Counted from the stretch's first letter, positions 1 through 6,411 are shown. The stretch is DNA of 12,556 bases from Hyphomicrobiales bacterium (GCA_030600135.1 JAUVMS010000042.1:1-12556); one strand, 5' to 3'. Notes: a model not told the origin generated them from the letters alone. Made by a program: numbers and translations.

Positions 1-133
1 ATGCCTCCCAATCCGCCGTATGGCCCGATCGCGCACCGAATTCGCTCAGCTCACGCGATACACTCGTGCGCCAGTCGACCACGGTGCCGAAGACATCAAA
101 GAGCAGGGCCTCAACTGGGGGCGCACTGGCCAT
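1..133 (-). CDS. Haloacid dehalogenase type II-like hydrolase, N-terminal fragment (runs off the left edge)
   Basis: Only the first 44 codons are inside the window. Translated from ATG at 133, the protein has near its start the HAD motif I segment LLFDVFGTVVDWR (residues 10-22). This is the typical N-terminus of L-2-haloacid dehalogenase-type HAD hydrolases, and Asp13 is the expected nucleophile. The start is supported by a strong GGAGG ribosome site at 143-147, nine bases upstream. The gene overlaps the last 23 bp of the DUF4166 gene in another frame, so it is probably the next cistron of the aroC-led chain and may be translationally coupled. Members hydrolyse halogenated acids or small phosphoesters in the cytoplasm. 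The substrate cannot be inferred because the cap domain and the other catalytic motifs are outside the window. Family assignment is fairly firm; function is open. Confidence 0.82.
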   Translation of the reverse strand, partial: MASAPPVEALLFDVFGTVVDWRTSVSRELSEFGARSGHTADWEA

Positions 134-728
134 GAATATTTTCCTCCGTGTGTTGTTCTGCTCCCGTCGGCGCATCGGCAGTGGCGAGCCAGCCATCGTA
201 GCGCACCAACGGCTGGTTCCAGGGAAGATGGATAGCCATGGAGAACGTATAGCGATCGCCAGCCGCACCTTCTCGAACCGCCACTTTTGGCCACAACGGC
301 CGCGGGACGGGCAGGCCGAATGCCCGCAGCCCGACGAGGACCTGGGTGACACCCCCGGCGTCGCAGTCTATGCGTGAGATGGACGCCATCGGCGGCAATC
401 GCTCGACGATCGTGCCGCCTTCCCCCATTCGTAGAGTGCTTGTCATCATGTGGCCGGCAAATGAACGGCGCCAAACCTCGCCGCCGTTTTGCGGGATCAT
501 CTCGACACATAGCGCGACATCGTCTCCATCGGGCGGAAAACCCATCAATTTGCAAACGAGGCGAGCTGTGGCAGACCCACCCCGCTGAACTGTTGCGCGC
601 CCGTGCCAGGTCGTGGATCTTGAGACATCGTGGAGGCGGACGATTGGTGGAGGAAGTTTGGCGATCGCGTCACCGTAAGCTCGATGAAAAAGCGGGATGA
701 AATTGGGGGACCGTTCATCGCCGGCCAT
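111..728 (-). CDS. DUF4166 domain-containing protein
   Basis: A 205-residue protein that matches the DUF4166 family along most of its length. Visible marks are the N-terminal segment NFIPLFHRAYG, the basic segment GEVWRRSFAGHMMTS, and the C-terminal segment PLVRYDGWL, which is typical for the family. DUF4166 is a domain of unknown function. It occurs alone or fused behind NAD-binding (saccharopine-dehydrogenase/SDR-like) domains, often near DCC-family proteins as here. I see no signal peptide or membrane helix. ATG at 726-728 is chosen because it overlaps the TGA of the upstream DCC gene by one base (TGATG). A GTG three bases earlier (731) is an equal alternative. An AGAGGG-like ribosome site lies just upstream. 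The 3' end overlaps the start of the HAD gene by 23 bp. The role is unknown; co-occurrence suggests a joint task with the DCC protein. Confidence 0.85.
   Translation of the reverse strand: MAGDERSPNFIPLFHRAYGDAIAKLPPPIVRLHDVSRSTTWHGRATVQRGGSATARLVCKLMGFPPDGDDVALCVEMIPQNGGEVWRRSFAGHMMTSTLRMGEGGTIVERLPPMASISRIDCDAGGVTQVLVGLRAFGLPVPRPLWPKVAVREGAAGDRYTFSMAIHLPWNQPLVRYDGWLATADAPTGAEQHTEENIHGQCAPS
143..147 (-). promoter_or_regulatory. Ribosome binding site of the HAD hydrolase
   Basis: On the minus strand this reads GGAGG, nine bases before the ATG at 131-133. It lies inside the end of the DUF4166 coding sequence. It decides the start of the HAD gene and shows that the overlap of the two genes is real. 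Confidence 0.7.
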
Positions 729-1183
729 CACAAGACCCTCTCTGCCCAGTCCGATGGCGGGACCATACAGGTCTCGGTTCGACCAAAGAGCTGGTAGCGA
801 TTTCGCGCAATGCGATCATAGAGCCAATTCCCGATGGGGCGTGGCGTGATGCGGGCGAGCTTTGCCAATCGCCAGCGGCCGCCGAGGCGGTCCATGATGC
901 CGGCGAAGGCGTCCAATTTGGTGGACGCCCGGCCGTCCGCGATGAGCAGATTGGTCTCGAAGTCGAGCGGATCGAGATCGAAGTGGCGATAAAGCGCCTG
1001 GCCGAGCGGCGATTGTGCCGTCGTAAGTCGAAAGCGACCACCAGGATCGTGGTTGACGACGAACCGGGCAAAACCCGAGCACAGCACGCATACGCCATCA
1101 AACACAATAAGCGGTTTGTTGTCGGCAAATACGGGCACCTGCGGATCGTCGCGGTAGCTGTACTGAAGCCTTTTCGGTCCCAT
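728..1183 (-). CDS. Thiol-disulfide oxidoreductase DCC family protein (DUF393)
   Basis: A 151-residue protein with the family hallmark near the N-terminus: PLIVFDGVCVLCSGF (residues 24-38), holding a C-x-x-C pair (Cys32, Cys35) behind the Asp-Gly. The downstream family segment RNRYQLFGR (128-136) and a Cys-x-x-Pro (Cys139) are also present. DCC proteins are predicted thioredoxin-like redox proteins of poorly known substrate. The open frame extends back to 1363 into the preceding gene, but that part reads like antisense noise. I therefore chose ATG at 1181-1183, which leaves the usual N-terminal length before the DGVC motif. The ribosome site is weak. The stop overlaps the DUF4166 start (TGATG), and the gene follows the membrane-protein gene by 29 bp. 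Confidence 0.88.
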   Translation of the reverse strand: MGPKRLQYSYRDDPQVPVFADNKPLIVFDGVCVLCSGFARFVVNHDPGGRFRLTTAQSPLGQALYRHFDLDPLDFETNLLIADGRASTKLDAFAGIMDRLGGRWRLAKLARITPRPIGNWLYDRIARNRYQLFGRTETCMVPPSDWAERVL

Positions 1184-1212
1184 GATCTGATGCCCCGATA
1201 GTGTTGCGGCGA

Positions 1213-1740
1213 CTACGTGAAGAACCGCCGCATGCGAGTCAATTGATTGAGTACCTCCTCCGGCGAAGTCTCGAACGGTTCCATTTTGATCCGCACAACG
1301 TTCTCGTGGCTCATCTTCCATGGCAACTTCATGAGAAGACGATAAAGGGGGAGCTGCCGCCAATCCGTTACCAGGGCGCTTGCCACGGGTTGGGACAATT
1401 TGATCTGCAACTCGACAACCTCAATGGAGCGGATGGCCTGGGTCTGCAATCGGATATCTTCGATGGCGCGCCAGGCGATGATGCCGAAACCGTCGACGAA
1501 AATCCCATATTGGTTGGCGCCGAGACGTGGTCGGTTCTCAAGCAGCGGAAAAAAATAGTAGGCAGTCGCGCCGGCGGCGATGGCCAGTGCAAGTAGAACG
1601 GGGTTCAGGGAAGCAAAAAACGCGATAAACAGTACGGCGGCGAGGAAGGCCATCAGATAGACGCGAAAATTGCCCTTCTCACGCCCATATGGGATGCCGA
1701 AGCCCTCAGGATAGGGATTGGCTGAGACCGGGCCCGCCAT
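1213..1740 (-). CDS. Small two-TM membrane protein of unknown function
   Basis: A 175-residue protein that starts at ATG 1738-1740, only 6 bp after the aroC stop, with a GGAG about 11 bases upstream inside the aroC end. Two hydrophobic helices lie at about residues 28-45 and 47-65, forming a hairpin. A soluble C-terminal part follows with the segment YGIFVDGFGIIAWRAIEDI (78-96). That segment resembles the strand pattern 'G-I-x-x-x-G-x-I-x-W-x-x-I' of bacterial PH-like membrane proteins; this is an impression, not a firm assignment. The C-terminus (EEVLNQLTRM) looks helical. The gene is almost certainly in the aroC transcription unit, and nothing in the sequence shows a link to chorismate synthesis. 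Function unknown. Confidence 0.8.
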   Translation of the reverse strand: MAGPVSANPYPEGFGIPYGREKGNFRVYLMAFLAAVLFIAFFASLNPVLLALAIAAGATAYYFFPLLENRPRLGANQYGIFVDGFGIIAWRAIEDIRLQTQAIRSIEVVELQIKLSQPVASALVTDWRQLPLYRLLMKLPWKMSHENVVRIKMEPFETSPEEVLNQLTRMRRFFT

Positions 1741-1746
1741 ATCCGG

Positions 1747-2844
1747 CTAGGCTCCTCGACCGGTCTGTCCCCGGTGACGCAGGAAATGATCGGCAAGGAC
1801 GATGGCCATCATCGCCTCACCAACCGGGACGGCACGAATGCCGACGCACGGGTCGTGACGGCCCTTGGTGCTGATCTCCGTTTCGTTGCCGTCCTTGTCG
1901 ATGGTTCGCCGCGGTGTCAAGATCGACGACGTGGGCTTGACCGCAAAGCGCGCGACAATGGGCTGACCGGACGAGATGCCGCCCAATATTCCTCCGGCGT
2001 TGTTCGACTGAAACTCGGGCTTGCCGCCGGAGCCTTTGCGAATCTCGTCGGCGTTCTCCTCGCCGGAGAGCGCGGCAGACGCAAACCCGGCACCGATCTC
2101 GACCCCCTTGACGGCATTGATGCTCATCATGGCCGAGGCAATGTCCTGGTCGAGCTTGGCGTAGATCGGAGCGCCGAGCCCGGCGGGGACGCCGTCTGCC
2201 ACAATCTCGACCACGGCACCCGTCGATGAGCCCTGCTTGCGGACCTCGTCGAGAAAACCGGCCCATTTCTGTACGGCGGCGTGGTCGGGTGAAAAGAACG
2301 GGTTGTTGTCGACCTCGTCCCAGTTCCAATTACCGCGAGCGACCGTGTGCGGACCAATTTGCACGAGCGCGCCGCTAACACTCATACCCGGCACGACTTT
2401 GCGTGCAATGGCGCCAGCCGCCACGCGTGCCGCCGTCTCACGCGCCGAGGAACGGCCACCACCGCGATAGTCCCTCAGGCCATATTTTTCGAGATAGGTA
2501 TAGTCGGCGTGGCCGGGACGAAACTTGTCCCTAATCTCGGAATAGTCCTTGGAGCGTTGATCGACATTCTCGATCGCCAGCATGATCGGTGCGCCCGTGG
2601 TGAGCTGGCCGCCCGTTCGGTCATCGGAAAACACGCCTGAGAGAATGCGGACCTTGTCGGGTTCCTTGCGCTGCGTGGTGTAGCGCGATTGGCCTGGGCG
2701 GCGTTTGTCCAGGTAGGCCTGGATCTCTTCTTCGGTGATTGGAATGCCGGGTGGACAGCCGTCGACCACACAGCCGAGCGCCGGCCCATGGCTTTCACCC
2801 CATGTGGTGATGCGAAACAGGTGACCGAACGTGTTGTGTGACAT
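1747..2844 (-). CDS. aroC: Chorismate synthase
   Basis: Makes chorismate from 5-enolpyruvylshikimate-3-phosphate, the last shared step of aromatic amino acid, folate and quinone synthesis, with reduced FMN as cofactor in the cytoplasm. The 365-residue product has the usual length. Signatures run in order: WGESHGPALGCVVDGCPPG near the N-terminus, RRPGQSRYTTQRKEPD, RPGHADYTYLEKYG then RGGGRSSARETAARVAAGA, FQSNNAGGILGGISSG, and RHDPCVGIRAVPVGEAM near the C-terminus. The frame is open back to 2961. I chose ATG 2842-2844 because family members begin with MSHNTFG just before the WGESHG motif. The 161 bp upstream carry three dyads, so a leader or operator is possible. Four downstream genes follow almost without gaps. 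Confidence 0.97.
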   Translation of the reverse strand: MSHNTFGHLFRITTWGESHGPALGCVVDGCPPGIPITEEEIQAYLDKRRPGQSRYTTQRKEPDKVRILSGVFSDDRTGGQLTTGAPIMLAIENVDQRSKDYSEIRDKFRPGHADYTYLEKYGLRDYRGGGRSSARETAARVAAGAIARKVVPGMSVSGALVQIGPHTVARGNWNWDEVDNNPFFSPDHAAVQKWAGFLDEVRKQGSSTGAVVEIVADGVPAGLGAPIYAKLDQDIASAMMSINAVKGVEIGAGFASAALSGEENADEIRKGSGGKPEFQSNNAGGILGGISSGQPIVARFAVKPTSSILTPRRTIDKDGNETEISTKGRHDPCVGIRAVPVGEAMMAIVLADHFLRHRGQTGRGA

Positions 2845-3005
2845 CTGGTGGCTGAGCCTTTTATGGTCGTTGCGGGGCCGAGCGCCGGCAATTGCCGCGC
2901 GATTCTGACATGTTGCGGGCGAGCTGTCAGCCCCGGCGCGATCGCGCGTCCACGGACCCACGGACCTATGGCGCTAGGATGAAGTGCTGCCGAACGCCAT
3001 AACGC
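2845..3005. other. Dyad-rich spacer upstream of aroC
   Basis: This 161-bp gap between the phosphatase stop and the aroC start holds several inverted repeats. These are the perfect 12-bp palindrome CGGCAATTGCCG (2886-2897), CTGACA/TGTCAG with a 14-base spacer (2905-2910 and 2925-2930), and the perfect 12-bp palindrome GCGCGATCGCGC (2936-2947). A weaker pair is GCGCTAGG (2971-2978) with CCTAGTGC (3005-3012); it reaches into the phosphatase stop and could be a 3' hairpin. No T-run follows any stem, so I do not call an intrinsic terminator. The dyads may be operators or a leader structure of the aroC transcript. Confidence 0.4.
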
Positions 3006-3590
3006 CTAGTGCCAGTCGACTTCCGGGCCCCTGATCCGCATGATCTTGTCCTGTGGCACCTTCAGCTCGGTGATGTCAGCGTCGGCCAAGCGCAACAGAT
3101 GGCCGCGCAGCACGCGCGAGACACCGCCGTGCGAAACAACGACGGTATCGCGTTCGATGGTGTCGAACCACTTGGCCACGCGCTTCGACAGCTGTCGGTA
3201 GCTCTCGCCTTCAGGGGGTGCAAAGTCGAAGGTATTGGCGGCGCGCTCTTCGATCGCATGAGGCACATCACGGATGAGTTCCGGCCAGCTTTGCCCCTCC
3301 CAGGCGCCGAAGCTCAGCTCCTTCAGGCAATCCTCGGTTGCGTAGTCAGCGGCGGCCAGGCTCAATTCGGCTCGCACGATTTCCATGGTCTCACGCGCAC
3401 GTGCTAGCGGGCTTGCGGTGAAGCGGAACCGTGTCGGGTCTTCCAGCAGGGAGGCGAGCATGCGCCCGTTGCGTGCCGCCTGGGCACGTCCCTTGGCGTT
3501 GAGCGGAATGTCATGCTGGCCCTGCAGGCGTAGCTCGGCGTTCCAATCCGTTTGGCCGTGGCGGATGAAGTAGATCGTTGGATGCGACAC
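3006..3590 (-). CDS. Histidine phosphatase family protein (phosphoglycerate-mutase-like)
   Basis: A 194-residue histidine phosphatase of the branch 1 (PhoE/GpmB-like) type. The catalytic motif IRHGQTDWN sits at residues 9-17, with His11 as the phospho-acceptor. SPLARARET (60-68) supplies an active-site Arg, LKELSFGAWEG (89-99) is the usual acidic loop, and VVSHGGVSR (151-159) carries the second catalytic His154. The start codon is GTG at 3588-3590. No ATG lies far enough upstream to keep the RHG motif, and the ribosome site is poor, so coupling to the gene 16 bp upstream is likely. Family members dephosphorylate many small metabolites, and the substrate cannot be read from the sequence. The position between fabI and aroC is, from memory, a standing arrangement in rhizobia-like bacteria. 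Confidence 0.9.
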   Translation of the reverse strand: MSHPTIYFIRHGQTDWNAELRLQGQHDIPLNAKGRAQAARNGRMLASLLEDPTRFRFTASPLARARETMEIVRAELSLAAADYATEDCLKELSFGAWEGQSWPELIRDVPHAIEERAANTFDFAPPEGESYRQLSKRVAKWFDTIERDTVVVSHGGVSRVLRGHLLRLADADITELKVPQDKIMRIRGPEVDWH

Positions 3591-3606
3591 GTGCTTGGCG
3601 AACCAC

Positions 3607-4611
3607 TTAAACCTTGAGCACGAGCTTGCCGAAATTGCGCCCAGTGTAGAGATCGTTCAGCACGTCCGGATAGGCATCGACACCACCTTCGCGCACGTCC
3701 TCGCGCATTTTGAGCTTGCCTTCGCCATGCCATGTGCCGAGCGCGTCAACCGCCTCGCCATAGCGCTTGATGAAGTCGAAGACGATGAAACCCTGCATGC
3801 GCAGACGATTGACCAGGATCGAGCGTAGGTTCTTCGGTCCGGGCGGCAGCTCGGTGGCGTTGTAAATGGAGATGAGGCCGCAGACAGGTATGCGACCGAA
3901 CGGGTTCATTTGTGCGAGGACAGCGTCCGTGATCTCGCCGCCAACGTTCTCGAAATAGATGTCGACGCCGTCGGGGCAGGCGGACTTCAGGTCGGCTGAC
4001 AGGTTGCCGGCCTTATAGTCGACCGCGGCATCAAAACCGAGTTCGTCGACGATATAGCGGCACTTCTCCGCCCCGCCCGCGATGCCGACGGCCCGGCATC
4101 CCTTGATCTTTGCGATCTGCCCGACGATTGAGCCGACGGCGCCCGAGGCAGCGGACACCAAAACCGTCTCCCCCGCCTTAGGCTGGCCAACGTCGAGCAA
4201 GCCGAAATAGGCCGTCGTTCCCGGCATTCCGAGGCCACCGACCCAGCGCTCCAGCGGGGCTTGCTCGGGATTGACTTTGGCGACACCCGCTCCATCCGAG
4301 ATGGCGTACTGCTGGACACCGAAAAGGCCCGTCACCGCATCGCCGACGGCGAAGCCCGGATGATTGGATTGTTCGACGTGGCCGACGGCGATGGCGCGCA
4401 TGACCGCGCCCAGTTCGACCGGTGGCACATAGGATCGCCCGTCGCTCATCCAGCCGCGCATGGCCGGGTCGAGCGAGATGTACGCGAGCTTGACGCGAAA
4501 CTCTCCAGGGCCCGGATCTTGGATTGGCTCATCCTCAATCAGAAAATCGTCACGCTTGACCGCACCGACCGGGCGTTGCGCCAGCTTCGCTACTCGATTG
4601 TTTTCACTCAT
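3607..4611 (-). CDS. NADP-dependent MDR-family oxidoreductase (CurA/PTGR-like)
   Basis: A 334-residue zinc-independent medium-chain reductase. The N-terminal GroES-like domain has YISLDPAMRGWMSD (44-57), typical of the prostaglandin reductase / NADPH-dependent curcumin reductase group. LGMPGTTAYFGLLD (127-140) leads into the Rossmann fold, whose nucleotide loop is AASGAVGS (154-161). The segment VDIYFENVGG follows, as expected for the group. No structural zinc cysteines are seen. Such enzymes reduce activated C=C bonds of enones or enals with NADPH in the cytoplasm; the natural substrate is unknown. It begins 12 bp after the fabI stop with no good ribosome site, so translation probably depends on fabI. 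Its place between fabI and the phosphatase is not one I recall as standard and may be a lineage insertion. Confidence 0.9.
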   Translation of the reverse strand: MSENNRVAKLAQRPVGAVKRDDFLIEDEPIQDPGPGEFRVKLAYISLDPAMRGWMSDGRSYVPPVELGAVMRAIAVGHVEQSNHPGFAVGDAVTGLFGVQQYAISDGAGVAKVNPEQAPLERWVGGLGMPGTTAYFGLLDVGQPKAGETVLVSAASGAVGSIVGQIAKIKGCRAVGIAGGAEKCRYIVDELGFDAAVDYKAGNLSADLKSACPDGVDIYFENVGGEITDAVLAQMNPFGRIPVCGLISIYNATELPPGPKNLRSILVNRLRMQGFIVFDFIKRYGEAVDALGTWHGEGKLKMREDVREGGVDAYPDVLNDLYTGRNFGKLVLKV

Positions 4612-4623
4612 GGGATTTATCGA

Positions 4624-5445
4624 TCAGTCCCTGTCTACTGAAATGTCGGGGGCATCTTCGTTCTTCATGCCGACAATATGATAACCGGAGTCAACGTGAT
4701 GGATTTCGCCTGTAACCCCCCGTCCGAGATCGGAAAGCAGGTAGAGCCCGGCCGAGCCGACCTCGTCAATGGTAACGGTTCGGCGAAGGGGTGAGTTGTA
4801 CTCATTCCATTTCAAGATGTAGCGAAAATCGCTGATGCCGGAGGCGGCCAAGGTTTTGATTGGACCGGCGGAAACGGCGTTGACGCGGATCCCCTGTTTG
4901 CCGAGATCGGCCGCGAGGTAGCGCACCGACGCCTCGAGTGCGGCCTTCGCCACGCCCATGACGTTATAGTGCGGCATAACCTTTTCGGCGCCGTAGTAGG
5001 TTAGCGTCAGGAGCGAGCCGCCCTCGCGCATCAACTTTTCGGCGCGACGGGCAAGCGCGGTGAACGAATAACAGGAGATCAACAGCGTCTGCTTGAAATT
5101 CTCCTCCGTCGTTTCGACGTAGCGCCCGCCCAGTTGATCCTTATCGGAAAACGCAATGGCATGGACCAAAAAGTCCAGTCCGCCCCAGGCCGCTTGAAGC
5201 TCCGCGAACACAGCGTCGATGCTTTCCGCATCCGTCACATCGCATGGCAACACGTGGCGGCAACCAATTTCCTCGGCGAGCGGGCCGACACGCTTTTTCA
5301 GCGCCTCGCCCTGATAAGTCAGTGCAATCTCAGCGCCTGCGCCGTGACAGGCCTTGGCGATGCCCCACGCGATGGAGCGATTGTTGGCAACCCCCATGAC
5401 GAGGCCGCGCTTGCCTTGCATCAAGCCGCCAGCGGACATGCCCAT
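4624..5445 (-). CDS. fabI: Enoyl-[acyl-carrier-protein] reductase (NADH), FabI type
   Basis: Performs the last reduction of each fatty-acid elongation cycle, enoyl-ACP to acyl-ACP, in the cytoplasm. It is the family targeted by triclosan. From ATG 5443-5445 the product has 273 residues, the normal size. GKRGLVMGVANNRSIAWGIA (11-30) is the NAD-binding start of FabI. The FabI-specific Tyr-x6-Lys is present as Tyr160 and Lys167 in YNVMGVAK, with the further Tyr150 in TLTYYGAE. AGPIKTLAASGI (193-204) is the substrate-loop region. The frame is open to 5511, but I chose 5445 because AGGGAA lies just before it; an ATG two codons later (5439) is equally possible. A 362-bp leader region with a nested palindrome precedes it. 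It is probably the first gene of fabI-oxidoreductase-phosphatase. Confidence 0.96.
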   Translation of the reverse strand: MGMSAGGLMQGKRGLVMGVANNRSIAWGIAKACHGAGAEIALTYQGEALKKRVGPLAEEIGCRHVLPCDVTDAESIDAVFAELQAAWGGLDFLVHAIAFSDKDQLGGRYVETTEENFKQTLLISCYSFTALARRAEKLMREGGSLLTLTYYGAEKVMPHYNVMGVAKAALEASVRYLAADLGKQGIRVNAVSAGPIKTLAASGISDFRYILKWNEYNSPLRRTVTIDEVGSAGLYLLSDLGRGVTGEIHHVDSGYHIVGMKNEDAPDISVDRD

Positions 5446-5807
5446 GTTCCCTAAAGGTGTCGATCCTGGCGGCATCCTACACGATTGGCAATGCCGGTCC
5501 AGCCGGTTCATGTAACTGGCAATACCGTATCGCCAGGCACGAAGATGACTGGTTTGTACGCTTTGCGATTGCGGATGATGGGGATGCCATTGGCCAGCAA
5601 ATGTGCGGGGCGGGGGCCGCTGTTCGATTCATAGGGTCCCAGCTTCAAGCTGCGACCAAAGCGATCGTCCAAGCGGTTCGGTCCCGCCCCGCACATGCCA
5701 CGCTGCGCGGTGGTCTCGGATGCGCTCAGGAGCGCTTGTTCTGGAAACGATGTTGGCGAATGTGTTGGGACTTCGCTCAGCCATCGAAATCTTGCGGGTG
5801 GCGTAGG
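5446..5807. other. 362-bp spacer upstream of fabI, no convincing gene
   Basis: The stretch separates the surface-antigen-like gene from fabI. Its main content is the nested inverted repeat at 5591-5700. A minus-strand frame stays open from the TAA at 5808-5810 down to 5508 and contains a 62-codon ATG frame (5508-5696). That frame lacks a ribosome site, and its ATG coincides with the end of the palindrome arm. A plus-strand frame (5457-5885) would run antisense into both neighbours. Neither looks like a known protein. From memory, related genomes carry a DnaJ-domain gene about here; no DnaJ motif such as HPD is visible. The fabI promoter should lie in this region, but I could not place it with confidence. 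Confidence 0.5.
5591..5700. repeat. Nested inverted repeat / long imperfect hairpin upstream of fabI
   Basis: The outer arms are perfect over 14 bp: ATGTGCGGGGCGGG (5601-5614) and CCCGCCCCGCACAT (5683-5696). They are flanked after a six-base bulge by TGGC (5591-5594) and GCCA (5697-5700). Inside, in proper nesting, pair CCGCT (5617-5621) with AGCGG (5672-5676) and CGAT (5625-5628) with ATCG (5664-5667). An apical hairpin pairs GGTC (5635-5638) with GACC (5654-5657) and encloses CAGCTT/AAGCTG around one C (5640-5652). The whole folds as a rod of about 110 bases on either strand. No T-run follows it, so it is not a plain terminator. No target-site duplication is visible. Options are a palindromic intergenic repeat (in the manner of RIME or Bru-RS elements of Rhizobiales), a small RNA, or a fabI leader structure. 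The SRP RNA signature is absent. Confidence 0.65.
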
Positions 5808-6263
5808 TTAGCCAGACAGCGACCAAACGCCGGTTTCTGTGCGACAGGCGATGCCCTCGACCTTCTTGCGAAATTCGCCAAGTGACAAAGCGAGCACAAT
5901 GTGGCGGCAGACACGGCCTTCGTCATCGCGAAACGACGAGGTCGGACGTACAACACCTCTCAGAATGCCGGTGTGGCGGCGCCAGACGAAGGTGGAGCCA
6001 TCCGCCACTTCCATCAGCGCATAGTTGATGGCCTCGAGCGCTGCGCGCTGATCTGCAGTGCCAAGGGGATGTGCAGATGGTCTTTGAATGGCATCTTGGG
6101 TTCGGGACATGGTGGTCCCGTTTAGCCAACTTTGCACTTCGGTGCTGGCCGCCAAGCGGGTGTTTTGCTCGGCAAGGGCCGGGCCGGCGACAAGCGCCCC
6201 CATGAACCCAATCATCATCGCATGCTTGCGAACGCGACATTTCACGTCGATATACTTACGCAT
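5808..6263 (-). CDS. Secreted surface-antigen-like protein (RT0821/Lpp0805 type)
   Basis: A 151-residue protein beginning with a basic N-terminus and a hydrophobic stretch ending in ALVAGPALAEQN. This is a clear signal peptide with cleavage expected after the Ala-Leu-Ala. The C-terminal part has the segment ADQRAALEAINYALMEVADG, then WRRHTGILRGVVRPTSSF, then GRVCRHIVLAL and EGIACRTETGVWSL. This is the conserved pattern of the RT0821/Lpp0805-type surface protein family related to the end of the rickettsial 17-kDa antigen. Two conserved cysteines (in RVCRH and IACRT) could form a disulfide. ATG 6261-6263 is taken as start; a GTG directly before it (6266) and ATGs 16-17 codons later are alternatives. 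It is probably periplasmic or envelope-attached, and no lipobox Cys is evident. It is divergent from pdxH. Confidence 0.8.
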   Translation of the reverse strand: MRKYIDVKCRVRKHAMMIGFMGALVAGPALAEQNTRLAASTEVQSWLNGTTMSRTQDAIQRPSAHPLGTADQRAALEAINYALMEVADGSTFVWRRHTGILRGVVRPTSSFRDDEGRVCRHIVLALSLGEFRKKVEGIACRTETGVWSLSG

Positions 6264-6370
6264 CACCTAAACCGTACTAATCCTACGCAACTGATACGCG
6301 GCGAAACACGCCGTACTAGATTTTGATGCTGCTCTAACTTGGTTAACAGGCCGTGAAGCAATGTTCAAAA

Positions 6371-6384
6371 CATTCGAACGAATG
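6371..6384. promoter_or_regulatory. Candidate operator dyad upstream of pdxH
   Basis: CATTCG and CGAATG form a perfect 6-bp inverted repeat around AA, eight bases before a -10-like CATATT and 37 bases before the pdxH ATG. Position and symmetry fit a site for a dimeric regulator. No regulator gene is in the window, so this is inference. Confidence 0.35.
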
Positions 6385-6405
6385 ATCCACACCATATTCA
6401 GTGTC

Positions 6406-6411
6406 GGGAGG
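6406..6411 (+). promoter_or_regulatory. Ribosome binding site of pdxH
   Basis: GGGAGG lies ten bases before the ATG at 6422. It decides against the upstream in-frame GTG at 6401, which would sit before this site. Confidence 0.65.

Noticed and set aside
5508..5696. 62-codon minus-strand frame upstream of fabI as a small gene
   Set aside because: No ribosome site, no recognisable family, and its ATG is formed by the end of the palindrome arm; the frame largely translates the inverted repeat.
5591..5700. SRP RNA, 6S RNA, tRNA or intrinsic terminator reading of the nested palindrome
   Set aside because: The SRP apical signature is absent, there is no cloverleaf or CCA-compatible acceptor arrangement, the length is short for 6S RNA, and no T-run follows the stem on either strand.
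5457..5885. 142-codon plus-strand frame across the fabI upstream region
   Set aside because: It starts at a GTG without a ribosome site, runs antisense into the surface-antigen gene, and shows no known motif.
6341..6347. CtrA binding site upstream of pdxH
   Set aside because: Only one TTAAC half is present; the partner half at the required seven-base spacing is missing.
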